Notes: generated by a model not told the origin, from the letters alone. Shown: positions 49,827-58,863, counted from the first letter of the stretch. The stretch: DNA of 64,000 nt from Rhabdothermincola salaria (GCF_021246445.1 NZ_JAJQXW010000001.1:992001-1056000); one strand, 5' to 3'. Numbers and translations are program-made.

Positions 49827-50846
49827 TCAGGATCCCTTCAGATCGAGGCGCAGATCGTCGCCCACTTGGCGCACCGCCACAAAACGGCCTCGCCACGCGC
49901 CGCCCAGCGTCGCCGCCCCGGCGCCGTGGAACAAGCCGAGGCCGTCGTCGCCGCCGAGGAGCGAGGGGGCGAGGTACACGACGTAGCGGTCGACCAGGCC
50001 GGCCGCGTGGAAGGCGTGGGCGACGGTGGCGCCGCCCTCGACCAGGAGCTGGAGCACGCCACGGTCCCCGAGCTCGTCGAGGACGTCGCCCAGATCGCCA
50101 CCGAGCTCGAGGCACGGTTGGAGGGCGGCATCGGCCGGGGCGCGGCCGAGCACGACCCGGAGCGGCTCGGTGTCGTCGAGGCCCCGTTCGTGGGCGGGGA
50201 GGCGCACGTTGAGGGCGGGGTCGTCGGTCCGCACGGTCCCGGCGCCCACCAACACCGCATCGCTGTCGGCCCGGAGCCGGTGGGCGTCGAGTCGGGCCTC
50301 GGAGCCGGTGATCCACTGGGAGGTGCCGTCGGGCGCCGCGGTGCGTCCGTCGAGGGTGCCGGCCAGCTTGAGCACGACGTGGGGGCGGCCGGTGCGCCGG
50401 TGGTGCAGGTACGGCGCCAGCTGCTCGGCGGCCTCGGCGGCCCCGACGCCCACGACCACCTCGATGCCGGCGGCCCGCAGGCGGTCGAACCCCTCGCCGG
50501 CGACCCGGGGGTCGGGGTCCTCGAGCGCCACCACGACCCGTGCCACACCGGAGGCCACGACGGCATCGGCGCACGGTGGGGTGGCTCCGTGGTGGGCGCA
50601 GGGTTCCAGTGTGACGTAGAGCGTCGCACCGGCCGCCTCGTCGCCGGCGGCCTCGAGGGCCACCACCTCGGCGTGGGGTCCGGTGCGCCCCGCGGTGGCG
50701 CCCACGTGACCGCGATGGTGGGGATCACCCGCCGGGACGAGCACCGCGCCGACCCACGGCCGGGGTGCCACCCGTCGCCGGGACGCGGCCGCCACGGCCC
50801 GCGCCTGGGCCATGCGGGCCTCGTCGTCGGGAGGGGTTGGGGTCAC
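49827..50846 (-). CDS. ribD: Riboflavin biosynthesis deaminase/reductase
   Basis: Deaminates and reduces the pyrimidine from GTP. The 339-residue protein has the zinc deaminase site His58-Ala-Glu60 with Cys83 and Cys92 (EPCAHHGATPPC) and a C-terminal reductase domain with KLAGTLDGRTA, SQWITGSEARLDAHRLRADSDAVLVG and VEGGATVAHAF. The start is GTG at 50846. It heads the riboflavin operon. No FMN riboswitch is visible upstream. Confidence 0.94.
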   Translation of the reverse strand: MTPTPPDDEARMAQARAVAAASRRRVAPRPWVGAVLVPAGDPHHRGHVGATAGRTGPHAEVVALEAAGDEAAGATLYVTLEPCAHHGATPPCADAVVASGVARVVVALEDPDPRVAGEGFDRLRAAGIEVVVGVGAAEAAEQLAPYLHHRRTGRPHVVLKLAGTLDGRTAAPDGTSQWITGSEARLDAHRLRADSDAVLVGAGTVRTDDPALNVRLPAHERGLDDTEPLRVVLGRAPADAALQPCLELGGDLGDVLDELGDRGVLQLLVEGGATVAHAFHAAGLVDRYVVYLAPSLLGGDDGLGLFHGAGAATLGGAWRGRFVAVRQVGDDLRLDLKGS

Positions 50847-50970
50847 GGCGTCTCCGTGGAGGGGCAGGGCAGACGGGCCGGGCCGACGTCCGGGACGGAA
50901 CCCGGTGGTCGTGATGGGCCACGATCGTATCGCCCGCGACCACCCAGTCGGCGCTCGGGATGCGCTCGGG

Positions 50971-51462
50971 TCACTCGCCGGCCAGCAGGCGCAGGGCGTG
51001 GGGGACGACGTCGAGGACCGCCTCGAGGCACTCCACCGCCCCCGACGTGGAACCGGGGGTGTTCAGCACGAGGCAGCGGCCCCGGGTGCCGGCCACACCC
51101 CGCGACAGCCGCCCCAGGGGGTTCACGAGGCGCATGGCCTCGGCCAGTCCGGGCGCCTCGCGGTCGAGCACCACCTTGGTGCCCTCCGGGGTGAGGTCGC
51201 GGGGGCCGAACCCGGTCCCCCCGGTCGTGACGACCAGGCCCGCGAACCCCTCGGCCAGCTCGACGAGGGCCTCCCCCACCTCCTGGCGCCCGTCGCTGAC
51301 CACCCGGTGCTCGACGACGGCGAACCCGGCGTCGGTGAGGCGGTCGACGAGGGCCCGCCCCGAACGGTCGTCGCGGACGCCCGCCATCACACCGTCGGAC
51401 ACGGTGAGGACCTTGGCCGCCAGGCCGGTCGCTGGGGTGGTGGACGCCGCGTGCTCGGTCAT
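50971..51462 (-). CDS. Molybdenum cofactor biosynthesis protein, MogA/MoaB family
   Basis: A 163-residue protein of the molybdopterin-binding fold that adenylylates molybdopterin. It has KVLTVSDGVMAGVRDDRSG, VSDGRQEVGEAL, the VTTGGTGFGPRDLTPEGT loop and CLVLNTPGSTSGAVECLEAVLDVV. No other molybdenum cofactor genes are near. It lies 64 bases downstream of rsmB in the same direction and may belong to the def-fmt-rsmB unit. The residual 125 bases to ribD hold a possible -10 TACGAT on the minus strand near 50930. Confidence 0.9.
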   Translation of the reverse strand: MTEHAASTTPATGLAAKVLTVSDGVMAGVRDDRSGRALVDRLTDAGFAVVEHRVVSDGRQEVGEALVELAEGFAGLVVTTGGTGFGPRDLTPEGTKVVLDREAPGLAEAMRLVNPLGRLSRGVAGTRGRCLVLNTPGSTSGAVECLEAVLDVVPHALRLLAGE

Positions 51463-51526
51463 GACCGCAGTCTGGCGGACACGCGGGGACCGCGGCGCCA
51501 CGAGCCCGCCCGTGCCGCGGCGTCGG

Positions 51527-52753
51527 TCACCCCGGGCGCCGCACCCGCAGCAGGTACATCCCGTCGGTGTCGGCCCGATGGGGCAACAGCCGCGCCCCCC
51601 GGCCGAGCGGGACCCACGGGTCGCCCGGCGGCGCCAGCACCTCGAGGCCGGGGTGGTGTTCGGCGAGGTGGTCGTCGATCCCCTCGGACTCGGCGTTCGT
51701 GAGGGTGCAGACGCTGTAGACGAGCTCCCCACCCGGGCGCACCAGCTGCAGGCTGGCGTCGACCAGGCGCCGCTGGAGGGCGGCGAGGACCTCGACGTCG
51801 GACCGCCCGATCCGCCACCGGGCATCGGGCCGCCGGCGCAGCGCGCCCAGTCCCGAGCAGGGGGCGTCCAGCAAGACCTTGTCGAAGCTCGCCGGGCGCA
51901 GGGCCGGGGCGGTGCCGTCGGCGACGAGGCACGACAGCGTCGAGGCCGCAGGGCCGAGGCGGGCCGCGTTGGCCGCCACCAGGCCGATGCGGGAGGGGCG
52001 GGCGTCGGCCGCCACGACGTGGGCTCCCGTGGCGGCCAGGGCGGTGGCCTTGCCACCAGGAGCGGCGCACACGTCGAGGACCCGCTCGCCGGGGACGGCG
52101 GCGACGGCGTCGGCGACCCACTGCGACGCCAGGTCCTGCACGTAGCCATCGGCGCGAGCGGTCACTGGGGCGGCCCGGTTCATGGCCTCCAAGGAGAGGC
52201 GGGCCTGCTCGGGCCCCAGGTCGGCCGTGAGCACGTCGACGATCCACTCCGGCTGGCTCCACCGGGTGGCGTCGTCCGGCCAGGTCACCGGAAGACCGGT
52301 GGACACTTTGCGCAGCACCGCGTTGAGCAGGCCCTTGAGCTTGCGGGGAGCGGCCTCGACCGTGGCCCCCACTGCCGCGTGCGGCGGCGTGTCGAGGAAG
52401 GCCAGCTGGAAGGCGCCGAGGCGTAGCCAGGCCCGAGCGGTGGGATCGATGCGCTCCGGATCGGGGAGGAAGCGGTCGACCAGCCAATCGCACGCCCGCC
52501 GCATCCGCGTGGCCCCGTAGACCAGCTCGGTGACGAACGCCCGGTCGCGCCGCTCGAGGGCGCTGCGCTCGAGCATGGGCGGCACGACGAGGTTGGCGTA
52601 GGCGCCCCCGTCGGCGATCCGTTCGAGCGCCTCGGCCGCCAGTCGGCGGGCATCGACCCCCGGCGCCGTGGCTCGTGGCGCCGACGGTGCCGACGTCCGA
52701 CGCGGACGCCCGGCGCCCGATCGCCCCGAGCGGGCGGGACCGCGGCCTGTCAC
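51527..52753 (-). CDS. rsmB: 16S rRNA cytosine-5 methyltransferase RsmB
   Basis: Methylates C967 (E. coli numbering) of 16S rRNA. The 408-residue protein has a basic Pro/Arg-rich N-terminal tail, a NusB-like RNA-binding domain (about 32-165), and a SAM domain with VLDVCAAPGGKATALA, LLDAPCSGLGALRRRPD and the nucleophile Cys in VYSVCTLTNAE. The GTG at 52753 overlaps the fmt stop as GTGA, the conserved def-fmt-rsmB order. Confidence 0.95.
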   Translation of the reverse strand: MTGRGPARSGRSGAGRPRRTSAPSAPRATAPGVDARRLAAEALERIADGGAYANLVVPPMLERSALERRDRAFVTELVYGATRMRRACDWLVDRFLPDPERIDPTARAWLRLGAFQLAFLDTPPHAAVGATVEAAPRKLKGLLNAVLRKVSTGLPVTWPDDATRWSQPEWIVDVLTADLGPEQARLSLEAMNRAAPVTARADGYVQDLASQWVADAVAAVPGERVLDVCAAPGGKATALAATGAHVVAADARPSRIGLVAANAARLGPAASTLSCLVADGTAPALRPASFDKVLLDAPCSGLGALRRRPDARWRIGRSDVEVLAALQRRLVDASLQLVRPGGELVYSVCTLTNAESEGIDDHLAEHHPGLEVLAPPGDPWVPLGRGARLLPHRADTDGMYLLRVRRPG

Positions 52754-53721
52754 GAGCCCAACCGGTCGCCGGCGACCAGATGGGCCCCGTTGCGCCAGGC
52801 CCGGGCGTCCTGGCGGGCCTTGCCCTCGGGCTGCAGCGTGGTGAGCACGAGGGGGTGATCGCCTGTGGCGACCACGACGCCCTCGACGGCGGGCACCGTG
52901 AGCACGGTTCCCGGCACCACCGAGTCCGGGGACCCGTCACCGGCGAACTCGTCGCCATCGGCCCGAGAGACGTCGTCGCCGACGTGGGCCGCCCAGACCT
53001 TGAGGCGCTTGCCGCGCCAGGTGGTGTGGGCCCCACCGAGGCGCACCAGCGCAGCGATCTCCCGCGCCGACCGGCTCCAGTCGATGCCGTACTCCGCCGG
53101 GTCGAGCTTCGCCGCGTAGGTCGGCTCCCCCGCCTGCGGGACGGCCGGCCCGAGACCCTCGCGCAGCCGGCCCACCAGCAGCTCGGTGCCGAGGTCGACC
53201 AGGCGCCCCCGGAGGGACTCGAGGGTGTCGTCGGGGGTGATCTCGGTCTCGACCGAGGCGTACACGCCGCCGGTGTCGAGGCCCTCGGCGACCTCCATGA
53301 GGCACACGCCCGTGCGTCGGTCCCCGGCCAGCAGGGCCCGCTCGACCGGTGCGGCCCCCCGCCAGCGCGGCAGGAGCGAGAAGTGGATGTTGACCATCGC
53401 CAGCACCTCGAGCACGGGGCGGGGGATGATCCGCCCGTAGGCCACCACCACGCCGAGGTCGGCGCCGACCTCGGCGACCCGCGCCAAGTCGTGCTCGACG
53501 GCCAGTCCGAGGTCGAGGGCGGCGGCCTTCACCGGGCTGGGGCTGGTGGCGCTCCCTCGCCCCCGGCGCCGATCGGGGCGGGTGACGACCAGGGCGATCT
53601 CGAAGCCGGCGGCGTGCAACGCGCGCAGAGGGGGCACCGCCACTTCGGGAGTACCGAGGTAGACGAGACGACGTGGTCGATCGGGCGGCGCGGCGAGGGG
53701 CGCCTCGGAGGTGTCGGGCAC
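52750..53721 (-). CDS. fmt: Methionyl-tRNA formyltransferase
   Basis: Formylates the initiator Met-tRNA using 10-formyltetrahydrofolate. The 323-residue protein has LVYLGTPEVAVPPLRAL, the folate-binding NIHFSLLPRWRGAAPVERALL and EGLDTGGVYASVETEI, with the Asn-His-Asp catalytic set, and a C-terminal OB-like domain from about 205. The GTG at 53721 lies five bases after the def stop. Confidence 0.96.
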   Translation of the reverse strand: MPDTSEAPLAAPPDRPRRLVYLGTPEVAVPPLRALHAAGFEIALVVTRPDRRRGRGSATSPSPVKAAALDLGLAVEHDLARVAEVGADLGVVVAYGRIIPRPVLEVLAMVNIHFSLLPRWRGAAPVERALLAGDRRTGVCLMEVAEGLDTGGVYASVETEITPDDTLESLRGRLVDLGTELLVGRLREGLGPAVPQAGEPTYAAKLDPAEYGIDWSRSAREIAALVRLGGAHTTWRGKRLKVWAAHVGDDVSRADGDEFAGDGSPDSVVPGTVLTVPAVEGVVVATGDHPLVLTTLQPEGKARQDARAWRNGAHLVAGDRLGS

Positions 53722-53726
53722 GCCGG

Positions 53727-54269
53727 TCAGCGCAGGCGCAGCCCGCCGGCGGCCACGTCCGGCTCCGGCAGCGACGTGATGCCCCGCTCGCGCAGCTCGC
53801 GCAGGGCCTTCTTGGCCTCGGCCCGCTGCTCGGGCGTGAGGTGCTCGACCAGCAGCACCCCGTCGAGGTGGTCGAGCTCGTGCTGGAAGACCCGGGCGCC
53901 GAAGTCGTCGAGCTCGATCGCCAGCTCGCGCCCGTCGAGGTCGTAGCCCCGCACCAGGATCTCGGCCGGGCGCACGATGTCCCAGCGCAACCCGGGCACC
54001 GACAGGCAGCCCTCGGTGATCGCAGCCTCGCCACGTGACTCGACGATCTCGGGGTTCACGACGACGCCGGGGTTGTCGTCCCAGTCGTAGATGAAGAAGC
54101 GCTGCTGCACGCCGACCTGGGGGGCGGCCAGACCCGCCCCGACCGCGTCGTACATCGTGTCGAACATGTCGTCGACGAGCTTCACCAGCCGGCCGTCGAC
54201 CCGGGTGACCTCGGACGCGCGCTGCTTGAGGACGGGATCGCCGATGATGCGGATGTCGTGCGGGGCCAC
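53727..54269 (-). CDS. def: Peptide deformylase
   Basis: Removes the formyl group from nascent proteins. In the 180-residue protein the three motifs are GAGLAAPQVG (45-54), EGCLSVPG with metal ligand Cys88, and QHELDHLDG with His130, Glu131 and His134. The start is GTG at 54269, and TAGCCT lies six bases upstream. It heads the def-fmt-rsmB unit. A C-terminal extension (about 145-180) is helical. Confidence 0.96.
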   Translation of the reverse strand: MAPHDIRIIGDPVLKQRASEVTRVDGRLVKLVDDMFDTMYDAVGAGLAAPQVGVQQRFFIYDWDDNPGVVVNPEIVESRGEAAITEGCLSVPGLRWDIVRPAEILVRGYDLDGRELAIELDDFGARVFQHELDHLDGVLLVEHLTPEQRAEAKKALRELRERGITSLPEPDVAAGGLRLR

Positions 54270-54275
54270 GCCCCC

Positions 54276-54281
54276 AGGCTA
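54276..54281 (-). promoter_or_regulatory. Candidate -10 element of leaderless def
   Basis: TAGCCT on the minus strand, six bases before the GTG at 54269. A matching element for the divergent methyltransferase gene is 53 bases away. Confidence 0.5.
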
Positions 54282-54333
54282 TCGGTGCCCGCCTCGGCCG
54301 ACGCCCCGGGACTCGCCCGGACGAGGGGGCGGG

Positions 54334-54339
54334 TACCTT
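54334..54339 (+). promoter_or_regulatory. Candidate -10 element of leaderless methyltransferase gene
   Basis: TACCTT, six bases before the GTG at 54346. It decides for that start over in-frame positions upstream that would run through the def gene. Confidence 0.5.
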
Positions 54340-54345
54340 CGAGGC

Positions 54346-54987
54346 GTGAACGAGCGGGCCCCCCACTACTTCGATGCCCAGCCCGCCACGCCGTCGCGGC
54401 GTCGCACCGTCGAGCTCCACCTGCCCGACATGTCGCTCTCGCTGACCACCGACGCCGGGGTGTTCTCCGGCGACCGCGTCGATCCCGGGACCCGCCTGCT
54501 GCTGCAGCAGGCCCCGCCCCCACCGGCCGAGGGGCATCTGCTCGACCTGGGCTGCGGCTACGGGCCGATGGCGGTGACGCTGGCGCGGCGCTCACCCCGG
54601 GCCGAGGTCTGGGCCGTCGACGTCAACGAGCGGGCCGTGGCGTTGTGCCGTGAGAACGCGGCGGCCAACGATGTCCGGGTGCGGGCGGTCACCGTCGACG
54701 CCGAGGGATCGCCTCCTGAGGCCGGCCCCACCTTCCCGGCGTTCGATCTCATCTGGTCCAATCCACCGATCCGCATCGGGAAGGTCGCCCTCCACGCCCT
54801 GTTGAGGACCTGGCTGACCCGTCTCGCCCCCGACGGGCGGGCCGTGCTCGTCGTGCAACGCCACCTCGGCGCCGACTCGCTGGCCGCCTGGCTGACCGCG
54901 CAGGGGTGGCCCACCGAACGCCTCGCGTCCCGCGCCGGCTACCGGCTCTTGTCGGTCACCCCTGGCCCTCCGGCGGTGGCCCCGTGA
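54346..54987 (+). CDS. RsmC/RlmG-like RNA guanine N2-methyltransferase
   Basis: A 213-residue class I methyltransferase. YFDAQPATPSRRRTVELHLPD and LSLTTDAGVFSGDRVDPGTRLLL precede SAM motif I LLDLGCGYGPMAVTLAR, and the catalytic motif is SNPPIRIGK, the N-P-P-x-R-x-G-K form of RsmC-type enzymes that methylate guanine in 16S rRNA. It matches the short (half-length) version common in Gram-positives. Its stop overlaps the next gene as GTGA. Confidence 0.88.
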   Translation: MNERAPHYFDAQPATPSRRRTVELHLPDMSLSLTTDAGVFSGDRVDPGTRLLLQQAPPPPAEGHLLDLGCGYGPMAVTLARRSPRAEVWAVDVNERAVALCRENAAANDVRVRAVTVDAEGSPPEAGPTFPAFDLIWSNPPIRIGKVALHALLRTWLTRLAPDGRAVLVVQRHLGADSLAAWLTAQGWPTERLASRAGYRLLSVTPGPPAVAP

Positions 54988-55541
54988 CCCGCACGTACAC
55001 CAGCACCGAGCTGAAGCGCCTGCACCGGACCTGGCGACGACGCACCGAGGGCAGGGTGTCGCTGATCCTCGACGGCGTCCAGAACCCCTTCAACGTGGGG
55101 TCGGTGCTGCGCAGCGCCGCCGCGCTCGGGGTCGACCACATCTGGTTGGCCGGCCACGTCCCCACCCCCAGCGACACCAAGGTGGCCAAGACCGCCCTCG
55201 GCTCCCAGCGCTTCGTGCCCTGGAGCGCCACCGACGACCCGCTCGATGCGATCGCCGAGGCGCGACGCGGCGGGTACCGGGTGCTCGGCGTGGAGCTGGC
55301 GGTCGGGTCGGTACCGCTGCCCGAGGCGGCGCCGGCCCGCGACGTCTGCCTGGTGGTGGGCCACGAGGACCGGGGCCTGTCCAAGGACGCTCTGGTCGCA
55401 TGCGACCAACTGGTGTTCATCCCCCAGGTCGGGCGCATCGGGTCGCTCAACGTGGCCACGGCCACCGCGGTGGCCATCTACGAGGTCCGCCGCTGGGAGT
55501 GGGCCCCGACCGTCACCGCGGACGAGCCGCCGCCGGCGTAG
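54984..55541 (+). CDS. TrmH-type RNA 2'-O-methyltransferase
   Basis: A 185-residue SPOUT enzyme like TrmH, which methylates G18 of tRNA. Motif 1 is LDGVQNPFNVGSVLRSAAALG, motif 2 VVGHEDRGLSKDAL, motif 3 GSLNVATATAVAIYEVRRW. It lacks the N-terminal domain of SpoU/RlmB proteins, which supports a tRNA rather than 23S rRNA target. The GTG at 54984 overlaps the stop of the preceding methyltransferase, so two RNA-modifying enzymes are coupled. Confidence 0.88.
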   Translation: MTRTYTSTELKRLHRTWRRRTEGRVSLILDGVQNPFNVGSVLRSAAALGVDHIWLAGHVPTPSDTKVAKTALGSQRFVPWSATDDPLDAIAEARRGGYRVLGVELAVGSVPLPEAAPARDVCLVVGHEDRGLSKDALVACDQLVFIPQVGRIGSLNVATATAVAIYEVRRWEWAPTVTADEPPPA

Positions 55542-55553
55542 GGCCGGCCCGCC

Positions 55554-57053
55554 GTGATCTCCATCGAACCCACCCTCCTGATCGCGGCGGCGCTCGTCCT
55601 GGTGGCCGCCCTCGGCTCGAAGCTGGCCGGGCGAGTGGGGTTCCCGGCGCTGTTGCTGTTCCTCGGCCTGGGCATGTTGGCCGGCTCCGACGGCCCCGGC
55701 GGGATCGCTTTCGACAACGCCGAGGTGGCCCAGGGCGTCGGGGTGGTGGCCCTGGCCCTCATCTTGTTCGATGGCGGCCTCTCCACTCGCTGGGGCCTCG
55801 TCCGACCGGTCCTCGGCCAGGGGCTCACCCTGGCGACCGTGGGCGTGACCGTGAGCGCCACCATCACCGGGGTCGCCGCCGCCTGGGTGCTCGACGTGCC
55901 CCTCGAGCTCGGCCTGCTGCTGGGCGCCATCGTGTCGTCGACCGACGCCGCCGCGGTCTTCGCCGTGCTGCGTGGCCGTCGCACCGGTCTGGCCGGGCGG
56001 ATCCAGCCCACCCTCGAGCTCGAGTCGGGGTCCAACGATCCGATGGCGGTCCTGCTCACCATCACCTTAGTGGAGGTGGTCACCGGCGACGCTCCCGGCC
56101 CCCTCGGCCTCGTCGCCGGGATGGCGTTCCAACTCGGGGTGGGGGCGGTCGCCGGGCTCGCCGCCGGTTGGGCCACCCGGACCGTGCTCAACCGCCTCCG
56201 ACCGGGGGCCGACGGGCTGTACCCCGTGCTCACCCTGGCCATCGCCGTGCTCACCTATGCCGGCACCGTGGTGTTGGGGGGCAGCGGCTTCATCGCGGTC
56301 TACCTGGCCGGCCTGTGGATCGGGAACCACGACGTCATCCACCAGGCCACCATCCGGCGATTCCACGAAGCCGTGGCCTGGCTGTGCCAGATCGGGATGT
56401 TCCTGCTGCTCGGCCTGCTGGTCTTCCCCTCCGAGCTGCTCGACGTGGCCTGGTCGGCCCTGGCCGTCGCCGCCGTGCTCGTGTTCGTGGCCCGGCCGGT
56501 GGCCACCCTCGTGTCGCTGCTGCCCTTCCGGGTCCCGGTCCGACACCAGGGGGTGGTCGCCTGGGTCGGTCTGCGGGGTGCCACCCCCATCGTGCTGGCG
56601 ACCTTCCCCCTGCTCGAAGGGGTCGAGCAGGCGGACCTCATCTTCAACGTGGTGTTCTTCGTCGTGGTCGTGTCGGTCCTGGTGCAGGGGACCACCATCA
56701 CCCCGGTGGCTCGGCTGTTCGGCTCGTTGCGCCCGGCTCCACCCGAACCCGACACGCTCCTCGAAGCGGGGCGTCCGCTACCGGACGGCACCACCCTGCG
56801 CAACGTGGTCGTCCCGGTGGGCTCGGCGGTCGACGGCTGCGCCCTCGTGGAAGCCGGCCTGCCCCGTGAGGCCCTGGTGGTGGTGATCCAGCGGGGCCAT
56901 CAACAGCTCGTGCCGACGGGTTCGACCCGCCTGCAGGCCGGGGACCGCCTCCTCGTCCTGACCGACGACGACGCCCTGACTGCGCTACGCGACCGGCTGC
57001 GTCCCGACGCCGTGCTCCCCGAGGGGGAGGGGCCGCCCCTCGGCGAAGGCTGA
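55554..57053 (+). CDS. Cation/proton antiporter (CPA1, NhaP2/CvrA-like) with RCK_C domain
   Basis: A 499-residue membrane protein, with about 12 transmembrane segments in the first 390 residues. Family strings are LALILFDGGLSTRW, GAIVSSTDAAAVFAVLRG, LELESGSNDPMAVLLT (the Asn-Asp ion site) and VAWVGLRGATPIVLATFPLL. A C-terminal RCK_C (TrkA-C) domain (about 415-490) ending in LVLTDDDALTALRDRL suggests control by a nucleotide or ion. Likely exports K+ or Na+ in exchange for H+. The GTG at 55554 starts twelve bases after the TrmH gene. Confidence 0.9.
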   Translation: MISIEPTLLIAAALVLVAALGSKLAGRVGFPALLLFLGLGMLAGSDGPGGIAFDNAEVAQGVGVVALALILFDGGLSTRWGLVRPVLGQGLTLATVGVTVSATITGVAAAWVLDVPLELGLLLGAIVSSTDAAAVFAVLRGRRTGLAGRIQPTLELESGSNDPMAVLLTITLVEVVTGDAPGPLGLVAGMAFQLGVGAVAGLAAGWATRTVLNRLRPGADGLYPVLTLAIAVLTYAGTVVLGGSGFIAVYLAGLWIGNHDVIHQATIRRFHEAVAWLCQIGMFLLLGLLVFPSELLDVAWSALAVAAVLVFVARPVATLVSLLPFRVPVRHQGVVAWVGLRGATPIVLATFPLLEGVEQADLIFNVVFFVVVVSVLVQGTTITPVARLFGSLRPAPPEPDTLLEAGRPLPDGTTLRNVVVPVGSAVDGCALVEAGLPREALVVVIQRGHQQLVPTGSTRLQAGDRLLVLTDDDALTALRDRLRPDAVLPEGEGPPLGEG

Positions 57054-57069
57054 CGAGGGCCCGCTCCCC

Positions 57070-58863
57070 TCACATGCGGAGCGGATCGACCTCGACCCGC
57101 AGACGACCAGAGGGTCGGGGCACAGACGCCAGCGCGTCGCAGAGCACCTGGTGGGTGGGTGCCCGCAGCATCCACCGTCCGTCGGCCGGGCCGAGCACCT
57201 CGACGCCTGGCGGGGCGCCGAGCGCCTCGACGAACGCCGGGGCCACGGCCCCCGACACCAGGGCCATCGCCGTCACGGGTGGGAAACCGAGCACGTCGCG
57301 GCGGGCGGCCTCGGCCTCGACCACCCGGGACGGATCGGCCAGCAGGGCGGCCTTGACCACCTCGTGGTCCGGGAGCCGGGTCTGGATCAACAGCCGACCC
57401 GTCCCCGACCGGCCCCCCACGAGGCGGGCGGCGCGGACCACCAGGCCGAGCGCCTCCTCCGCCGCCCGGTAGCGGGGGGCCAGGAGTTCCTGGTCGAGGT
57501 CGAGGAAGGCCACCACGTCCACCGCGTCGAGGTGGTGCAGAGCGGCCTCGGTGCCCACCACCACCTCGGCACCGGGACCGGCCGCCCCCGCCTCGTGCTC
57601 GGCGGTGAGCTCGGCCACCGGACGCAGGGCGAGCGCCTCGAGCTCCTCGCGGGCCCGGCTCACGCCCACCCGCAGGTTCTTCATGCGCGTGCCACCGCAG
57701 CGCAGGCAGACCTGGGGGCGCTGCTCCCCGCAGCGACGGCACACCAGGCCGGTGTCGTCGCCCTGCACCACCGAGGCTCCGCAGCGCTCGCAGGTCGCCA
57801 GCTCGTCACATGCCGCGCAGCTCGACAGACCGCTGCGCCCCTTGCGGTTGAGCAGGCACAGCACCCGCGCGTCGCTGCGCAGCACGTCGACCAGGCGCGA
57901 GCTGTAGCGAGCCTGGCCCCGAGGGGCGTCACGGGTGTCGACCACCTCGACCCGCGGCCATCCCGCCCGCTCCGCCGATCTCGACGGCGCCAGCAACCGG
58001 CCGGACCCGAGCGCCTCCAGCGACGGCGTCGGCGACACCAGCACGCAGGGGACGCCGGCGCGGCGGGCCCGCTCGAGGGCCACGTCGCGGGCGTGCCAGG
58101 TGGGCGCCTGCTCCTGTTGGAGCGATTCGTCGTGCTCGTCGAGGACGACCACCGCGGCCGGTTCGGCCAGGGGAGCCCAGGCGGCGGCGCGGGTCCCCAG
58201 CACGGTGGACCCCCCGGCCCGGGCCTGCGCCCAGTCGCGGGGCAGCACGGCGGTGGGTACTCCGGCGCGCCGCAGGCGGAGACCGAGGTGGCGCACGGTG
58301 GCCAGCGACGGGGCGATCACGAGGGCGGGACCCAGGCCGGCCGCGGCGAGCACCACGGGGAACACGTCGCCGGCCGGGGGCAGCCGCAGCACCGTCACGC
58401 CGCCTTGCAGCGCCTCCCCGGCGAGGGCGCCCACGTCGCCGAGGGCCACGGTGCTGGCCGGACCGGCGGATGGCGCCCCGGCCCGGGGCAGTCCCCGCAC
58501 CGCCCCTTCCGGCGAGGCGGTGCGCAACACGGACACGGGCCGTCCCGCCCACCGCCACGCCGCCCAGTCGGCCAGGTCGAACACCTCCGGGGGCGGTCCC
58601 CAGCCCGTGACCTTGGCCAGGTCCTGCAGCACCACCCCGGGCGGGGGTTCGACGTGGTCGGCGACCACCCATCCGCCCACGCGGCGACCGTGCAGCGAGA
58701 TGCGCACGATGGTGCCGACCCGGACCTCGGCGTCGAGCGCCGGCGGGACCGTGTAGTCGAAGCACTTGTCGACCGCCGGGAGGTCGGGGCGGACCCGCAC
58801 GACGCGCGAGCGCTCGCCGTCGGGGTGGCTCGGTCGGGCGGACACGGGTGCGGACCGGGGCAC
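57070..58863 (-). CDS. priA: Primosomal protein N' (PriA) lacking helicase motifs
   Basis: Restarts stalled replication forks. The 597-residue protein keeps the N-terminal 3'-DNA-binding domain (VVRVRPDLPAVDKCFDYTVP and onward), the zinc region with eight Cys (CAACDELATCERC, then CRRC and CLRC), and the C-terminal domain. The ATPase core is degenerate: no Walker A G-K-T/S is seen in the first RecA-like domain (VLRLPPAGDVFPVVLAAA is in its place) and the DEAD-box position reads VVVLDEHDESLQQEQ. Loss of helicase motifs is known for actinobacterial PriA, so it is probably a fork-binding scaffold. It lies 120 bases downstream of metK; a GTG start is used. Confidence 0.9.
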   Translation of the reverse strand: MPRSAPVSARPSHPDGERSRVVRVRPDLPAVDKCFDYTVPPALDAEVRVGTIVRISLHGRRVGGWVVADHVEPPPGVVLQDLAKVTGWGPPPEVFDLADWAAWRWAGRPVSVLRTASPEGAVRGLPRAGAPSAGPASTVALGDVGALAGEALQGGVTVLRLPPAGDVFPVVLAAAGLGPALVIAPSLATVRHLGLRLRRAGVPTAVLPRDWAQARAGGSTVLGTRAAAWAPLAEPAAVVVLDEHDESLQQEQAPTWHARDVALERARRAGVPCVLVSPTPSLEALGSGRLLAPSRSAERAGWPRVEVVDTRDAPRGQARYSSRLVDVLRSDARVLCLLNRKGRSGLSSCAACDELATCERCGASVVQGDDTGLVCRRCGEQRPQVCLRCGGTRMKNLRVGVSRAREELEALALRPVAELTAEHEAGAAGPGAEVVVGTEAALHHLDAVDVVAFLDLDQELLAPRYRAAEEALGLVVRAARLVGGRSGTGRLLIQTRLPDHEVVKAALLADPSRVVEAEAARRDVLGFPPVTAMALVSGAVAPAFVEALGAPPGVEVLGPADGRWMLRAPTHQVLCDALASVPRPSGRLRVEVDPLRM

